Shown here one piece after another: positions 9,031 to 16,255 of a DNA stretch of 64,000 bases. The stretch is taken from positions 1 to 64,000 of the forward strand of contig CAILLA010000276.1 in the NCBI GenBank assembly GCA_903834925.1, read 5' to 3'. Position numbers and translations under genes: made by a program. How positions within the stretch are numbered: the first letter of the stretch is position 1; the number at the start of each line of letters is the position of its first letter. Under the pieces are notes generated by a model that had not been told where the DNA came from, did not search any database, and worked only from the letters and a program-made list of their open reading frames with translations. This stretch comes from an uncultured Schlesneria sp. (GTDB lineage Bacteria; Planctomycetota; Planctomycetia; Planctomycetales; Planctomycetaceae).

Positions 9031-9258
9031 AGAAAAAGACGGCGGGCGGAGAGTTTACGGTAGAATTCTTCTAACACCAATACGGGAGAAGAGTTATACG
9101 CTTGACGATGGCAGCATTTCGTCAGAGCGGTGGAAACGGAGCTCGTCCGGCGCCACCAGCCGAGCTGCCCCTTTTCGTCGGCGATGCGTCTGTTAAACCC
9201 GTAGAATAAGCACTGTCGCCATGGCACACGCTACCGTTCATGCAGTGCAGAGTTAGGC
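9031..9258 (-). repeat. ~230-bp repeat, copy C
   Basis: Copy C, in the same orientation as A and B. It begins on the minus strand with GCCTAAC at the stop codon of a degraded HExxH gene and shares the GACGCATCGC, AGCTCGGCTGGTGGC and CCGTTTCCACCGCTCTGACG blocks. Confidence 0.75.
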
Positions 9259-9345
9259 GCACGTCTCGCGCTCGATCCCTTTGGCCTCCTGCTCCATTGT
9301 TGCGGCCTGGTAGCTGATGGTGATGCACCTGTGCGAAAACCCTCT
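9253..9345 (-). pseudogene. C-terminal stub of HExxH gene, copy C
   Basis: Only the last ~27 codons survive: RCITISYQAATMEQEAKGIE, ending ETCA and stop, against ECITIGYPTAQMETEAKEIE in copy B. The catalytic region is absent; a hairpin/tandem-repeat sequence (9372-9460) lies where it should be. Confidence 0.75.
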
Positions 9346-9371
9346 GCGTCTGACTCTGGAATGGTTTTGCT

Positions 9372-9460
9372 GATTGGTTCCGACGCTGGCAGCGTCGCCC
9401 ACGTCGCCCACGTCGCCCACGTCGCCCACGTCGCCGACGTTGCCAGCGTCGGAACCAATC
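9372..9460. repeat. Palindrome enclosing 9-bp tandem repeats
   Basis: Perfect 20-bp inverted arms (9372-9391 and 9441-9460, GATTGGTTCCGACGCTGGCA and its complement) enclose four copies of GTCGCCCAC plus a variant GTCGCCGAC. Not coding; it interrupts the degraded HExxH copy C. Confidence 0.9.
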
Positions 9461-9634
9461 GCGTGAATAACACCGGTACATGTCCAATCGTTATCTGAAA
9501 TCGTTCCCGTTTCATTCTCGGTACGCCAACGGCGTTGCAGATCAAAGCCCAGGGTCGTGAGTGTCAGCGAGCGCACCCTGGGTAATCCTCATGGCCTTGT
9601 CGAAGACTCCAGCGAGGCTTTGCCTCAGACCAAG

Positions 9635-9758
9635 TAGCCGTCTCGCTCCGCCGAGACGATAGCCGAATTGCAGCAGACCTCGACTGGCACTTGAAAGCCC
9701 CGATGGATCGCAAGGTCAATGGCAATTCGGCTTTCTTCTCGGCGGAGCGAGAAGGCTA
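9635..9758. repeat. Small inverted-repeat element
   Basis: The left arm around TCTCGCTCCGCCGAGA followed by TAGCCGAATTG is mirrored by CAATTCGGCT and TCTCGGCGGAGCGAGA on the right (9723-9758). It has the form of a MITE-like element. A smaller CCCAGGGT/ACCCTGGG hairpin lies just upstream at 9548-9582. Confidence 0.75.
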
Positions 9759-9773
9759 GTTTTGAAGAAATCC

Positions 9774-9802
9774 TGAAACTTGACTCATTGAGTCAAGTTT
9801 CA
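9774..9802. repeat. Perfect 29-bp palindrome
   Basis: TGAAACTTGACTCA and its exact reverse complement are separated by one T. It may be a protein-binding site or a hairpin; no obvious gene start lies next to it. Confidence 0.85.
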
Positions 9803-9917
9803 GACCCGAGGAAGTCCAATACCGTGGCACTCTTTCCGTTTGTCGGCAAAAAACCGGTGTCCCATGTGTTCCATCACGGGATAAACGAGATTCGGTCTCG
9901 CCATTCAAATGGTTCCG

Positions 9918-9983
9918 TCAGGTGAGAATGGCACGCTCGACTCGCATTGGCAGATTTTCATCCAGGAGGTATGCCAAAGCCAT
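9918..9983 (-). pseudogene. Truncated DUF5615-type toxin start
   Basis: Ten nucleotides after the DUF433 antitoxin, a short frame reads MALAYLLDENLP then VERAILT and stops at TGA. LLDENLP is the usual start of the DUF5615 PIN-like toxins that partner DUF433 antitoxins. The rest of the toxin is not recognisable, so the gene is broken. Confidence 0.55.
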
Positions 9984-9992
9984 CGGCACAAC

Positions 9993-10337
9993 CTATTTTG
10001 CAAGAGCACGTTCCACAAGACGGTACCGCAATTCTTCCAGCGAAGGACGATGCTCTGCTGCGGCAATTCGTCCTGCACTCAAGGATGAGTACTGGTTCAA
10101 GTAGTGATCGATGGCTTCTTGATGCTCCAAATAAAATGCAATCGTTTTGTGAATTGTCGCAAGCGAAAGAGTTGGGTATTCGGCTGCCAGCATTTCCGGC
10201 GAATAACCATCCCGATAAGGCGCGATCAGTGACGAAAGCCCAACACAGCGTCCCTGGAAATGAATCCAACCGTCTGAATCTTCAACGAGAAATTCAGGCA
10301 ATGAGATCGCCAGTCGAATCATGTTCGCCCCGGTCAT
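9993..10337 (-). CDS. DUF433 family antitoxin-like protein
   Basis: A 114-residue protein. GRCVGLSSLIAPYRDGYSPE and AAEYPTLSLATIHKTIAFYL (about residues 29-69) are the helix-turn-helix-like core of DUF433 proteins, usually the antitoxin of a pair with a DUF5615 toxin. ATG 10337 is preferred because GGGAG lies eight bases upstream. A toxin start follows at 9983 but is cut off after 21 codons. It may still act as a DNA-binding repressor. Confidence 0.75.
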   Translation of the reverse strand: MTGANMIRLAISLPEFLVEDSDGWIHFQGRCVGLSSLIAPYRDGYSPEMLAAEYPTLSLATIHKTIAFYLEHQEAIDHYLNQYSSLSAGRIAAAEHRPSLEELRYRLVERALAK

Positions 10338-10482
10338 CGAGTCACTCCCGTATTTGATGAACCTTGCGTGATTCTAACCATCAAATAAATCGAATGCGAG
10401 ATCGCTGGCATTTGACATATTGAGATTAGAACACGCGACCCCAGAACTTGTGGCCCACTGAAATACTGGTAGAATTCAGTCC

Positions 10483-10752
10483 ATGAACGTCAACACCGAT
10501 CCTCAGCAGGCATTTCATCGGGGAACCGCCCCGATTTTCGCCCTTCTCACCGATGATCAGATGCGTCGTTTGGCGCAGCTGCAGGCTGATCCGTTGCTCT
10601 CAGATCGCGTGGATGAATTGGCGGCGAAGGCTAACGAAGGGGAACTGACGGGCGAAGAACGTGACGAGTATGAAGCTTATATTGAGGCCAACAATCTGAT
10701 GGCCATTCTTCAGGCTGAAGCTCGGTTTCGGTTGCAACACACGGGAGCCTGA
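10483..10752 (+). CDS. Small acidic protein paired with HNH nuclease, copy 1
   Basis: An 89-residue, predicted helical protein with LLTDDQMRRLAQLQ and DELAAKANEGELTGEERDEY. It ends four bases before the HNH nuclease, so the two are surely co-transcribed, and the same pair recurs at 8950-8529. No known domain is recognised; it could be a partner or an inhibitor of the nuclease (inference). Confidence 0.75.
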   Translation: MNVNTDPQQAFHRGTAPIFALLTDDQMRRLAQLQADPLLSDRVDELAAKANEGELTGEERDEYEAYIEANNLMAILQAEARFRLQHTGA

Positions 10753-10755
10753 CGC

Positions 10756-11145
10756 ATGGAGGCTCGCGTGCGAACATTCGTCCGCGAGCAGGCGTTCAAT
10801 CGGTGTGACTATTGCCAAAGGGAGCAAGAAACATCGCCGCTCATACGACTCCAGATCGAGCACATTATTCCAATTAAGCACGGTGGCGGCGACGAATTGG
10901 AAAACCTTGCTCTCGCGTGTGCAGAATGCAACCTCAAAAAGTCCAGCGATCTGGCGGGATTTGATCCCGAAACGAAAACGTTGATGCCGTTGTTTCATCC
11001 GCGTCGGGACCCGTGGGACGATCACTTTACGTGGATTGGACTTCGAATCGTGGGTCTGACGTCTGTCGGAAGAACCACCGTTCGTGTGCTGGATTTAAAT
11101 GCTCCTGCTCGATTAAGAGTGCGTCGGGCAACGGGCACGACGTGA
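10756..11145 (+). CDS. HNH endonuclease, 129 aa
   Basis: A complete HNH core: CDYC (C17, C20), IEHIIPIKHGG (H36, H42), N50, and CAEC (C55, C58) followed by N59. The two CxxC pairs would hold a structural zinc, and His36 is the likely general base. The C-terminal part (PLFHPRRDPWDDHF) is shared with the remnant at 8529-8704. It is translated right after the small protein at 10483. Substrate unknown; such small HNH proteins are common in planctomycetes and cyanobacteria. It runs opposite to most genes of this accessory region. Confidence 0.85.
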   Translation: MEARVRTFVREQAFNRCDYCQREQETSPLIRLQIEHIIPIKHGGGDELENLALACAECNLKKSSDLAGFDPETKTLMPLFHPRRDPWDDHFTWIGLRIVGLTSVGRTTVRVLDLNAPARLRVRRATGTT

Positions 11146-11202
11146 GCGGCAGACGGACTTGGTCTTTTGGAACCCGTTACACGAAGAAATCAAACGGATC
11201 AG

Positions 11203-11342
11203 TGGACAAAAGGTTCGGGCCGAGATTTTACGGAAGAATTCTTTTAACGCCAATACGGGAAACGAGTTACACGCATGACGACGGCAGCATTTCGTCAGAG
11301 CGAGGGAGACGGGGCATGCCCCCGGCCACCAAAGAACTTGCC
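11203..11342 (-). repeat. ~230-bp repeat, copy D (partial)
   Basis: Only the outer ~140 bp of the repeat family are present: GGTTCGGGCCGAGA, TTTACGGAAGAATTC, CGCCAATACGGGA, TTCGTCAGAGCG and CCGGCCACC blocks, in the same orientation as A-C. No HExxH gene is attached. It separates the HNH gene from the core operon. Confidence 0.7.
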
Positions 11343-11518
11343 GAAAAAAACGCGAGTTTCACGCAAAAATGCTAATGTCATGCGTTACGATCATCGCCTC
11401 GAAGTTCTTCGACTTTTTTTCGCAATTCCCTTGCGTGATTATTGTCCGTTGCGTGACTGTATTGATGGAAGTCAACAAACTGGCTTCTATCACCTCTAAA
11501 CCGGATTGAGGCGTTGTC

Positions 11519-12223
11519 TTGGATGATCGAGAGTTTCTTCAGAGACTTCATCGCAAAGACGTAGCGGCTGTTCGACATTTGAGCGAATGCCTGCTGCCGT
11601 CTGTCTGGCGGTTCGTCTATTTCCGGGTGAAGGGGGATCGGCATCTTGCAGAAGATATCGTCAGTGAAACCTCGCTCGCCCTGATCAAGGCGGTCGCGGC
11701 GCCGGATTTCGACGTTGTCTGTCCCAGTGCGTGGATGCGCAGCGTTGCCACTCACAAAATTCAAGATCACTTTCGGGCTGTGGCGCGAGTCCAGCATTTG
11801 ATCGACGGGGCCGCTTCCGTCGCCGAACAGAATAAACCGGTTCAGCCGGCTTGCGAAGTCGAAGAACAACGGGCTGCCGTTCGCAGGGTGATGGATGATT
11901 TGCCAGAGCCGCAGCGGCTGGCACTCGAATGGAAATACGTCGATCACTTGAGCGTTCGGGAAATTGCCGTGCGAATGGGACTGACGGAAAAAGCGGTGGA
12001 ATCAATCCTTTTTCGGGCACGTCGCGACTTTCGCGAGGGACTCGGAATACTGCATCGCGATGACGTTCCCTTTCGATTGGATGGAAACTCAAAGCCTAAT
12101 AACAAAAGCAGAAAATACGACGATTTCGGGCGGGCATCGGTGTCTGGGCTAGTACCGAATGATCCGCCTCAACACGTGATGGCAAACCAACCAGCCGGTC
12201 TCGATGAGCAAAAGCAGCGGTAG
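11519..12223 (+). CDS. ECF-type RNA polymerase sigma factor
   Basis: Region 2 is visible at about residues 22-85 (LPSVWRFVYFRVKGDRHLAEDIVSET, then SAWMRSVATHKIQDHFR). Region 4 (about 125-180) has LPEPQRLALEWKYVDHLSVR and EKAVESILFRARRDF, a helix-turn-helix that would read the -35 element. The only reasonable start is TTG 11519, with TTGAGGCG upstream. A ~45-residue polar tail follows region 4. Three bases separate it from the next gene, whose N terminus looks like a membrane anti-sigma protein, so the two probably form a regulatory pair. Confidence 0.88.
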   Translation: MDDREFLQRLHRKDVAAVRHLSECLLPSVWRFVYFRVKGDRHLAEDIVSETSLALIKAVAAPDFDVVCPSAWMRSVATHKIQDHFRAVARVQHLIDGAASVAEQNKPVQPACEVEEQRAAVRRVMDDLPEPQRLALEWKYVDHLSVREIAVRMGLTEKAVESILFRARRDFREGLGILHRDDVPFRLDGNSKPNNKSRKYDDFGRASVSGLVPNDPPQHVMANQPAGLDEQKQR

Positions 12224-12226
12224 TTT

Positions 12227-14770
12227 ATGATGAACGAACCTGATAAGGACGAAACTCGACTGACTGATGAGAGCGATCAAATCGATCATGGGGTCGAGCA
12301 ACTGATCTGCGACGCTTATGATGCGCCTACGCTTCCTGTATCGCTTCTTCAACGACTGGATCTTCAGATCAAGCAGGAGTGGGGGCATTCGCCAGGTTTG
12401 GTTTCGAAACGGCCCCACACGTCCTGGCTGCCGAAAAGCCTGGTAGGACGATGGCCAGGTGTGGCCCGAATTGCTGCCTGCGCCGCTTTGGTGTTCGGTG
12501 CGATCATGATGCTGGGTCGAGGAGCACCCGCTTATGACTGGTCTTCTGTTGTCCGGGCACTCGAACAAAAAGGGATCGTGCAATGGACGAGCCCTGCCGC
12601 TCAGCGCTGGCTATCGCTTTCAGAAGGAGTGCTGGGTGAACGAACGGATTCCAGTGTGACACTCGTCGATTGTCGACAACGCGTGGTGCTCAAACGCAGC
12701 CCGGACGATACTCAAGTCCAGCGTTACAAACTTTCTGATCGATTGTCTTCAACAGACCGCGATCATCTGGTTCTTGCCTTTTTGACGGGAAATACCTCTT
12801 CCAATGAGGGCTTGGAGCTGACAAGAGGGGCACGCCTGATCAAACAGAATTGGGAGCATTCCGCGACTGACAATGGAAAGATGATTTCGCTGAACACACG
12901 CTGGGAAAACGAACAAAAAGAGCAGTTTGGTTTGCGACTGCTGATCGATCCAGTCACCTTTTTGCCGATCACGTGCGAGCCGACCGGCGCGCGGTCCGAA
13001 CCTGCACTACAGCTCTCGTATTCGACGGAGCGCGTCGCCGATCGGCGAGCGACCGATTTCCCTGTTGAATATGCTTTTGTCGACGTTGATTCTTCTGAGG
13101 AATCGTCGGCGATCGCGGCCGTTGAGGAATCGTCGAAGACGCGTGGCGGTTCAAACCGTCAGGAACGTGATGTCCCCGCGACCGGTATCCGTACTGCGAG
13201 TGCATCACCGACCTTGCTGGCGGCATCGGGTTGGAAACCTGCCGAGCCGACTTCCCGCTCGCAAAAGGAAGTCGTCGCGGAAATCGATTTGATTCTCAAG
13301 AATCTGTGGGAGACGAATCAGGTTGAGCCTGCACCGGCAGCTGATGACGAAGAATTATTGCGGCGTGTCTATCTGGATCTCTGCGGCCGCACGCCGACGA
13401 TTCACGAAATTCGCTCTTACCTGGCCGATCAGTCGCCAAATCGATACGAGCGGTTGGTTGATCGTTTGCTCAATCACCGTGACCATTCGTCGCATCTGGC
13501 AACAGTCTGGCGAACGTTTTTGATTCCGGAAGGAGTTGACCTCACGGCATTTGGTGGGTTCGATGGATTCGACCGATGGCTGGCTGAACGGTTTGGTAAA
13601 AACGAACCCTATGACAGCACTGTGCGTGGTTTGCTGCTTGCGGAAGGCCGTCTTTCACGCTCGGGTCCGTTGCTTTTTTATTCCGCCGCCAAGCTCGATC
13701 CCGATTTGCTTGCCGCACGAACGGCGCGTGTCTTCCTGGGGATGCGACTGGAATGTGCCCAGTGTCACGATCACCCGTTTGAACCCTGGAAGCAGGAAGA
13801 ATTCTGGGGCTTCGCAGCATTTTTCTCGCAGATTTCTCGTCCCAAAGGTGACTTGAGGGCGGCATCGACCGTGATGCAGGTTCGAGACGTCGATCATGGC
13901 GACGTGAAGTTGCCGAAAACCGAGACTGTCATTCAGCCTCATTTTCTGAATGGCGAAAATGTCGCCGTCGTGCTTGATGATCAACAGCAGTGGGTTCAGG
14001 AATCGCGTCGGCAGCAGTTGGCTCGCTGGCTGACCTCGCCCCAGAATCCGTACTTCAGCCGGGCCACGGCGAATCGCGTCTGGTCGTTGATGTTCGGCAA
14101 GGGAATTGTCGATCCGGTCGATGACTTTGGCGTCAGACACCAGCCGAAATCCCCGGAACTGCTCGAACTGCTCGCCGGGCATTTCGCCTATACCAAATTC
14201 GATTTGCGAGAACTGTTCCGGTCGATCGCACTTTCGCGAGCTTATCGCCTATCCAGCGGTGCACCGACTGCAGATCCAGCACGCTGGGAATGGTTTGCTC
14301 AAATGAATGTCAAAACGTTATCGGCCGAGCAAGTCTACGACTGTATCGCTGTGGCGACGTTGATCGAAGCGACGCCTGCGGCCGATCCGTTTGCGTTTAA
14401 CATCGCTCGATCAGGAAACATGGACCGCGACTCCTTCATCCGGCAATTTCGAACCCCCAGTGGACGCAGCACCGAATACCTGGGGGGGATTCCGCAAGCG
14501 TTGACATTGATGAACGGTGGATTGATTGACGTCGCGACCGGGCTACCCAAGAGCGGCTTGTTGAAATCACTGGACGCCCCATTCTTTACGAATCAGCAAC
14601 GCGTGGAAGTTTTGTATCTCGCGGTGCTGTCGCGTCGTCCTCGGCCGAATGAGTGGGAGTTGCTCAAGCAACTTGTCAGTAGCGACAAGACGGTGGGCGA
14701 GCGGAAGGAAAACTTGTCCGACATTTTGTGGGCACTCTTAAACAGTGCCGAATTCACCATGAATCACTAG
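12227..14770 (+). CDS. Anti-sigma-like membrane region fused to DUF1549-DUF1553
   Basis: Residues 1-78 are cytoplasmic and polar; 79-96 form one membrane segment (RIAACAALVFGAIMMLG), as in anti-sigma factors, and the position right after an ECF sigma gene fits. From about residue 345, DUF1549 begins (RRVYLDLCGRTPT), with the conserved CAQCHDHPFEPWKQEEFW. DUF1553 (NRVWSLMFGKGIVDPVDDF, then FDLRELFRSIALSRAYR) fills the C terminus, outside the membrane. DUF1549/DUF1553 proteins usually stand alone beside DUF1501 genes. Here the fusion could couple an extracytoplasmic state to sigma release (inference). Biochemical role unknown. Confidence 0.85.
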   Translation: MMNEPDKDETRLTDESDQIDHGVEQLICDAYDAPTLPVSLLQRLDLQIKQEWGHSPGLVSKRPHTSWLPKSLVGRWPGVARIAACAALVFGAIMMLGRGAPAYDWSSVVRALEQKGIVQWTSPAAQRWLSLSEGVLGERTDSSVTLVDCRQRVVLKRSPDDTQVQRYKLSDRLSSTDRDHLVLAFLTGNTSSNEGLELTRGARLIKQNWEHSATDNGKMISLNTRWENEQKEQFGLRLLIDPVTFLPITCEPTGARSEPALQLSYSTERVADRRATDFPVEYAFVDVDSSEESSAIAAVEESSKTRGGSNRQERDVPATGIRTASASPTLLAASGWKPAEPTSRSQKEVVAEIDLILKNLWETNQVEPAPAADDEELLRRVYLDLCGRTPTIHEIRSYLADQSPNRYERLVDRLLNHRDHSSHLATVWRTFLIPEGVDLTAFGGFDGFDRWLAERFGKNEPYDSTVRGLLLAEGRLSRSGPLLFYSAAKLDPDLLAARTARVFLGMRLECAQCHDHPFEPWKQEEFWGFAAFFSQISRPKGDLRAASTVMQVRDVDHGDVKLPKTETVIQPHFLNGENVAVVLDDQQQWVQESRRQQLARWLTSPQNPYFSRATANRVWSLMFGKGIVDPVDDFGVRHQPKSPELLELLAGHFAYTKFDLRELFRSIALSRAYRLSSGAPTADPARWEWFAQMNVKTLSAEQVYDCIAVATLIEATPAADPFAFNIARSGNMDRDSFIRQFRTPSGRSTEYLGGIPQALTLMNGGLIDVATGLPKSGLLKSLDAPFFTNQQRVEVLYLAVLSRRPRPNEWELLKQLVSSDKTVGERKENLSDILWALLNSAEFTMNH

Positions 14771-14800
14771 TGCGTTGTCAAAAATTAAAGTTCGGATCTT

Positions 14801-14896
14801 GTGCCACTGCATCGGAGTCTTCGGAGACGCAGTGTCTTCCCTTATTTAAGGCAATCGAAGAGCACTGGGTGACCGAAGACGGTCATCCAGTGGCAC
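14801..14896. repeat. GTGCCAC...GTGGCAC inverted-repeat element, copy 1
   Basis: A 96-bp imperfect palindrome with outer arms GTGCCACTG/CAGTGGCAC and inner arms CAGTGTCTTC/GAAGAGCACTG. A related 98-bp copy is at 31298-31395, with paired changes in both arms. It lies in the gap before the DUF1501 gene. Confidence 0.85.
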
Positions 14897-14923
14897 ACTA
14901 ATACACTGAAAGGAACGATTCCG

Positions 14924-16255
14924 ATGAGCTTCACTTTGACACGGCGACAAATGGCGGGATCATTGGCGGTTGGCCTGGGAGGGGCCAGCGTCAGTGGCTG
15001 GTTTCCTGCTTTCGCCAACGAACTGGCCGGTCAATCTCAGCGAACTCGTCATTGCATTCTGCTTTGGATGAGTGGCGGACCGACGCAAACCGATACCTTC
15101 GATATGAAGCCTGGACACGCCAACGGCGGTGAATTTAAAGAGATTCAGACCAAATCGCCGGGATTACGGTTCAGCGAGCACATGCCGAAACTGGCTGCGA
15201 TGTCAGATCAGCTTGCCGTACTGCGCGGAATGAGTACGAACGAAGGAGATCATGGTCGCGGCACGTACCTGATGCGCACCGGACACGTTCCGTTGGGGCC
15301 GTTCCAGTACCCGAGTTTCGGTTCGTCGATGGCCAACCAGTTGGGACGCAACAACCAGAATCTGCCCAATTACGTCAGCATTGGTGCGTTTCGAGCCTTC
15401 AATCAGGAAGCCTTCAGCCCTGGATTTCTCGGTCCGAAATTTGGTCCTCTGATCGTCGGTGCGGCAGATATTCCCGGCGCGATGAATCCCGGAGCCGGCG
15501 GATTTCCGGAACTGAAAGTTCAATCGCTGCAGAAGCTCGCCGGAATCGACGACGCCCGCATGAACAAGCGATTGGATCTGTGGAAGGGACTGCAAGCAGA
15601 TTTTCTGGCAGCAAACCGTGGCAATGCGGCCATGACACACAACACGGTCTACGCAGGCGCTGTGAAGCTGATGAACAGCGAGGATTCCAAGGCCTTTGAT
15701 CTGTCGGACGAGCCGGTCAAGCTGCGCGAGGAATACGGTCGGTCCGTGTTTGGCCAGGGTTGTCTCATGGCCCGTCGGCTGATCGAACAGGGAGTTGCGT
15801 TCGTCGAAGTTTCACTCGGAACAAACAGCGGTGGCGCCGGCTGGGACACCCATTCCGACAACTTCAATGCGGTCAAGAACCTTTCAGGCGAACTCGATGC
15901 TGGTTGGTCGACTTTGATGAAGGATCTCAGCGAACGAGGGTTACTGGAATCGACCACGATTTTGTGGATGGGCGAATTCGGTAGAACTCCACAAATCAAT
16001 CCCTCCTCTGGTCGCGATCACTTCCCTGGTGCATGGACGACAGTCCTGGCAGGTGGAGGTGTCGCGGGAGGGCAAGCCTACGGCGAAACAAGCAAAGATG
16101 GAACCGATGTCGTCGATGGGGAAGTCTCGGCGAGCGATCTGCTGGCGACTGTCGCTCAGGCAGTCGGGATCGGTCCCAAGGCTTCACAACAGGATGAGAA
16201 CGGTCGTCCGATTCCCATCACAGAAGGCAAGCCGATCAAGGGAGTCTTGTCATGA
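14924..16255 (+). CDS. DUF1501 protein with twin-arginine signal
   Basis: 443 residues. The N terminus TLTRRQMAGSLAVGLGG is a Tat-type signal, so the folded protein is exported. The family-typical blocks ILLWMSGGPTQTDTFDMKPG, STTILWMGEFGRTPQIN and GRDHFPGAWTTVLAGGG resemble the alkaline-phosphatase/sulfatase fold. DUF1501 genes almost always accompany DUF1549/DUF1553 genes in planctomycetes, as here. ATG 14924 has AAAGGAAC upstream. It overlaps the EF-hand gene by four bases (ATGA). Confidence 0.9.
   Translation: MSFTLTRRQMAGSLAVGLGGASVSGWFPAFANELAGQSQRTRHCILLWMSGGPTQTDTFDMKPGHANGGEFKEIQTKSPGLRFSEHMPKLAAMSDQLAVLRGMSTNEGDHGRGTYLMRTGHVPLGPFQYPSFGSSMANQLGRNNQNLPNYVSIGAFRAFNQEAFSPGFLGPKFGPLIVGAADIPGAMNPGAGGFPELKVQSLQKLAGIDDARMNKRLDLWKGLQADFLAANRGNAAMTHNTVYAGAVKLMNSEDSKAFDLSDEPVKLREEYGRSVFGQGCLMARRLIEQGVAFVEVSLGTNSGGAGWDTHSDNFNAVKNLSGELDAGWSTLMKDLSERGLLESTTILWMGEFGRTPQINPSSGRDHFPGAWTTVLAGGGVAGGQAYGETSKDGTDVVDGEVSASDLLATVAQAVGIGPKASQQDENGRPIPITEGKPIKGVLS

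Noticed and set aside
9122..9576. Arg-rich and Val-Gly-Asp-repeat frames around the tandem 9-mers
   Set aside because: Low-complexity products of the GTCGCCCAC repeat; only the last ~27 codons (HExxH stub) are meaningful.
10412..10440. TTGACA box as promoter of the HNH pair
   Set aside because: No matching -10 hexamer at a suitable distance.
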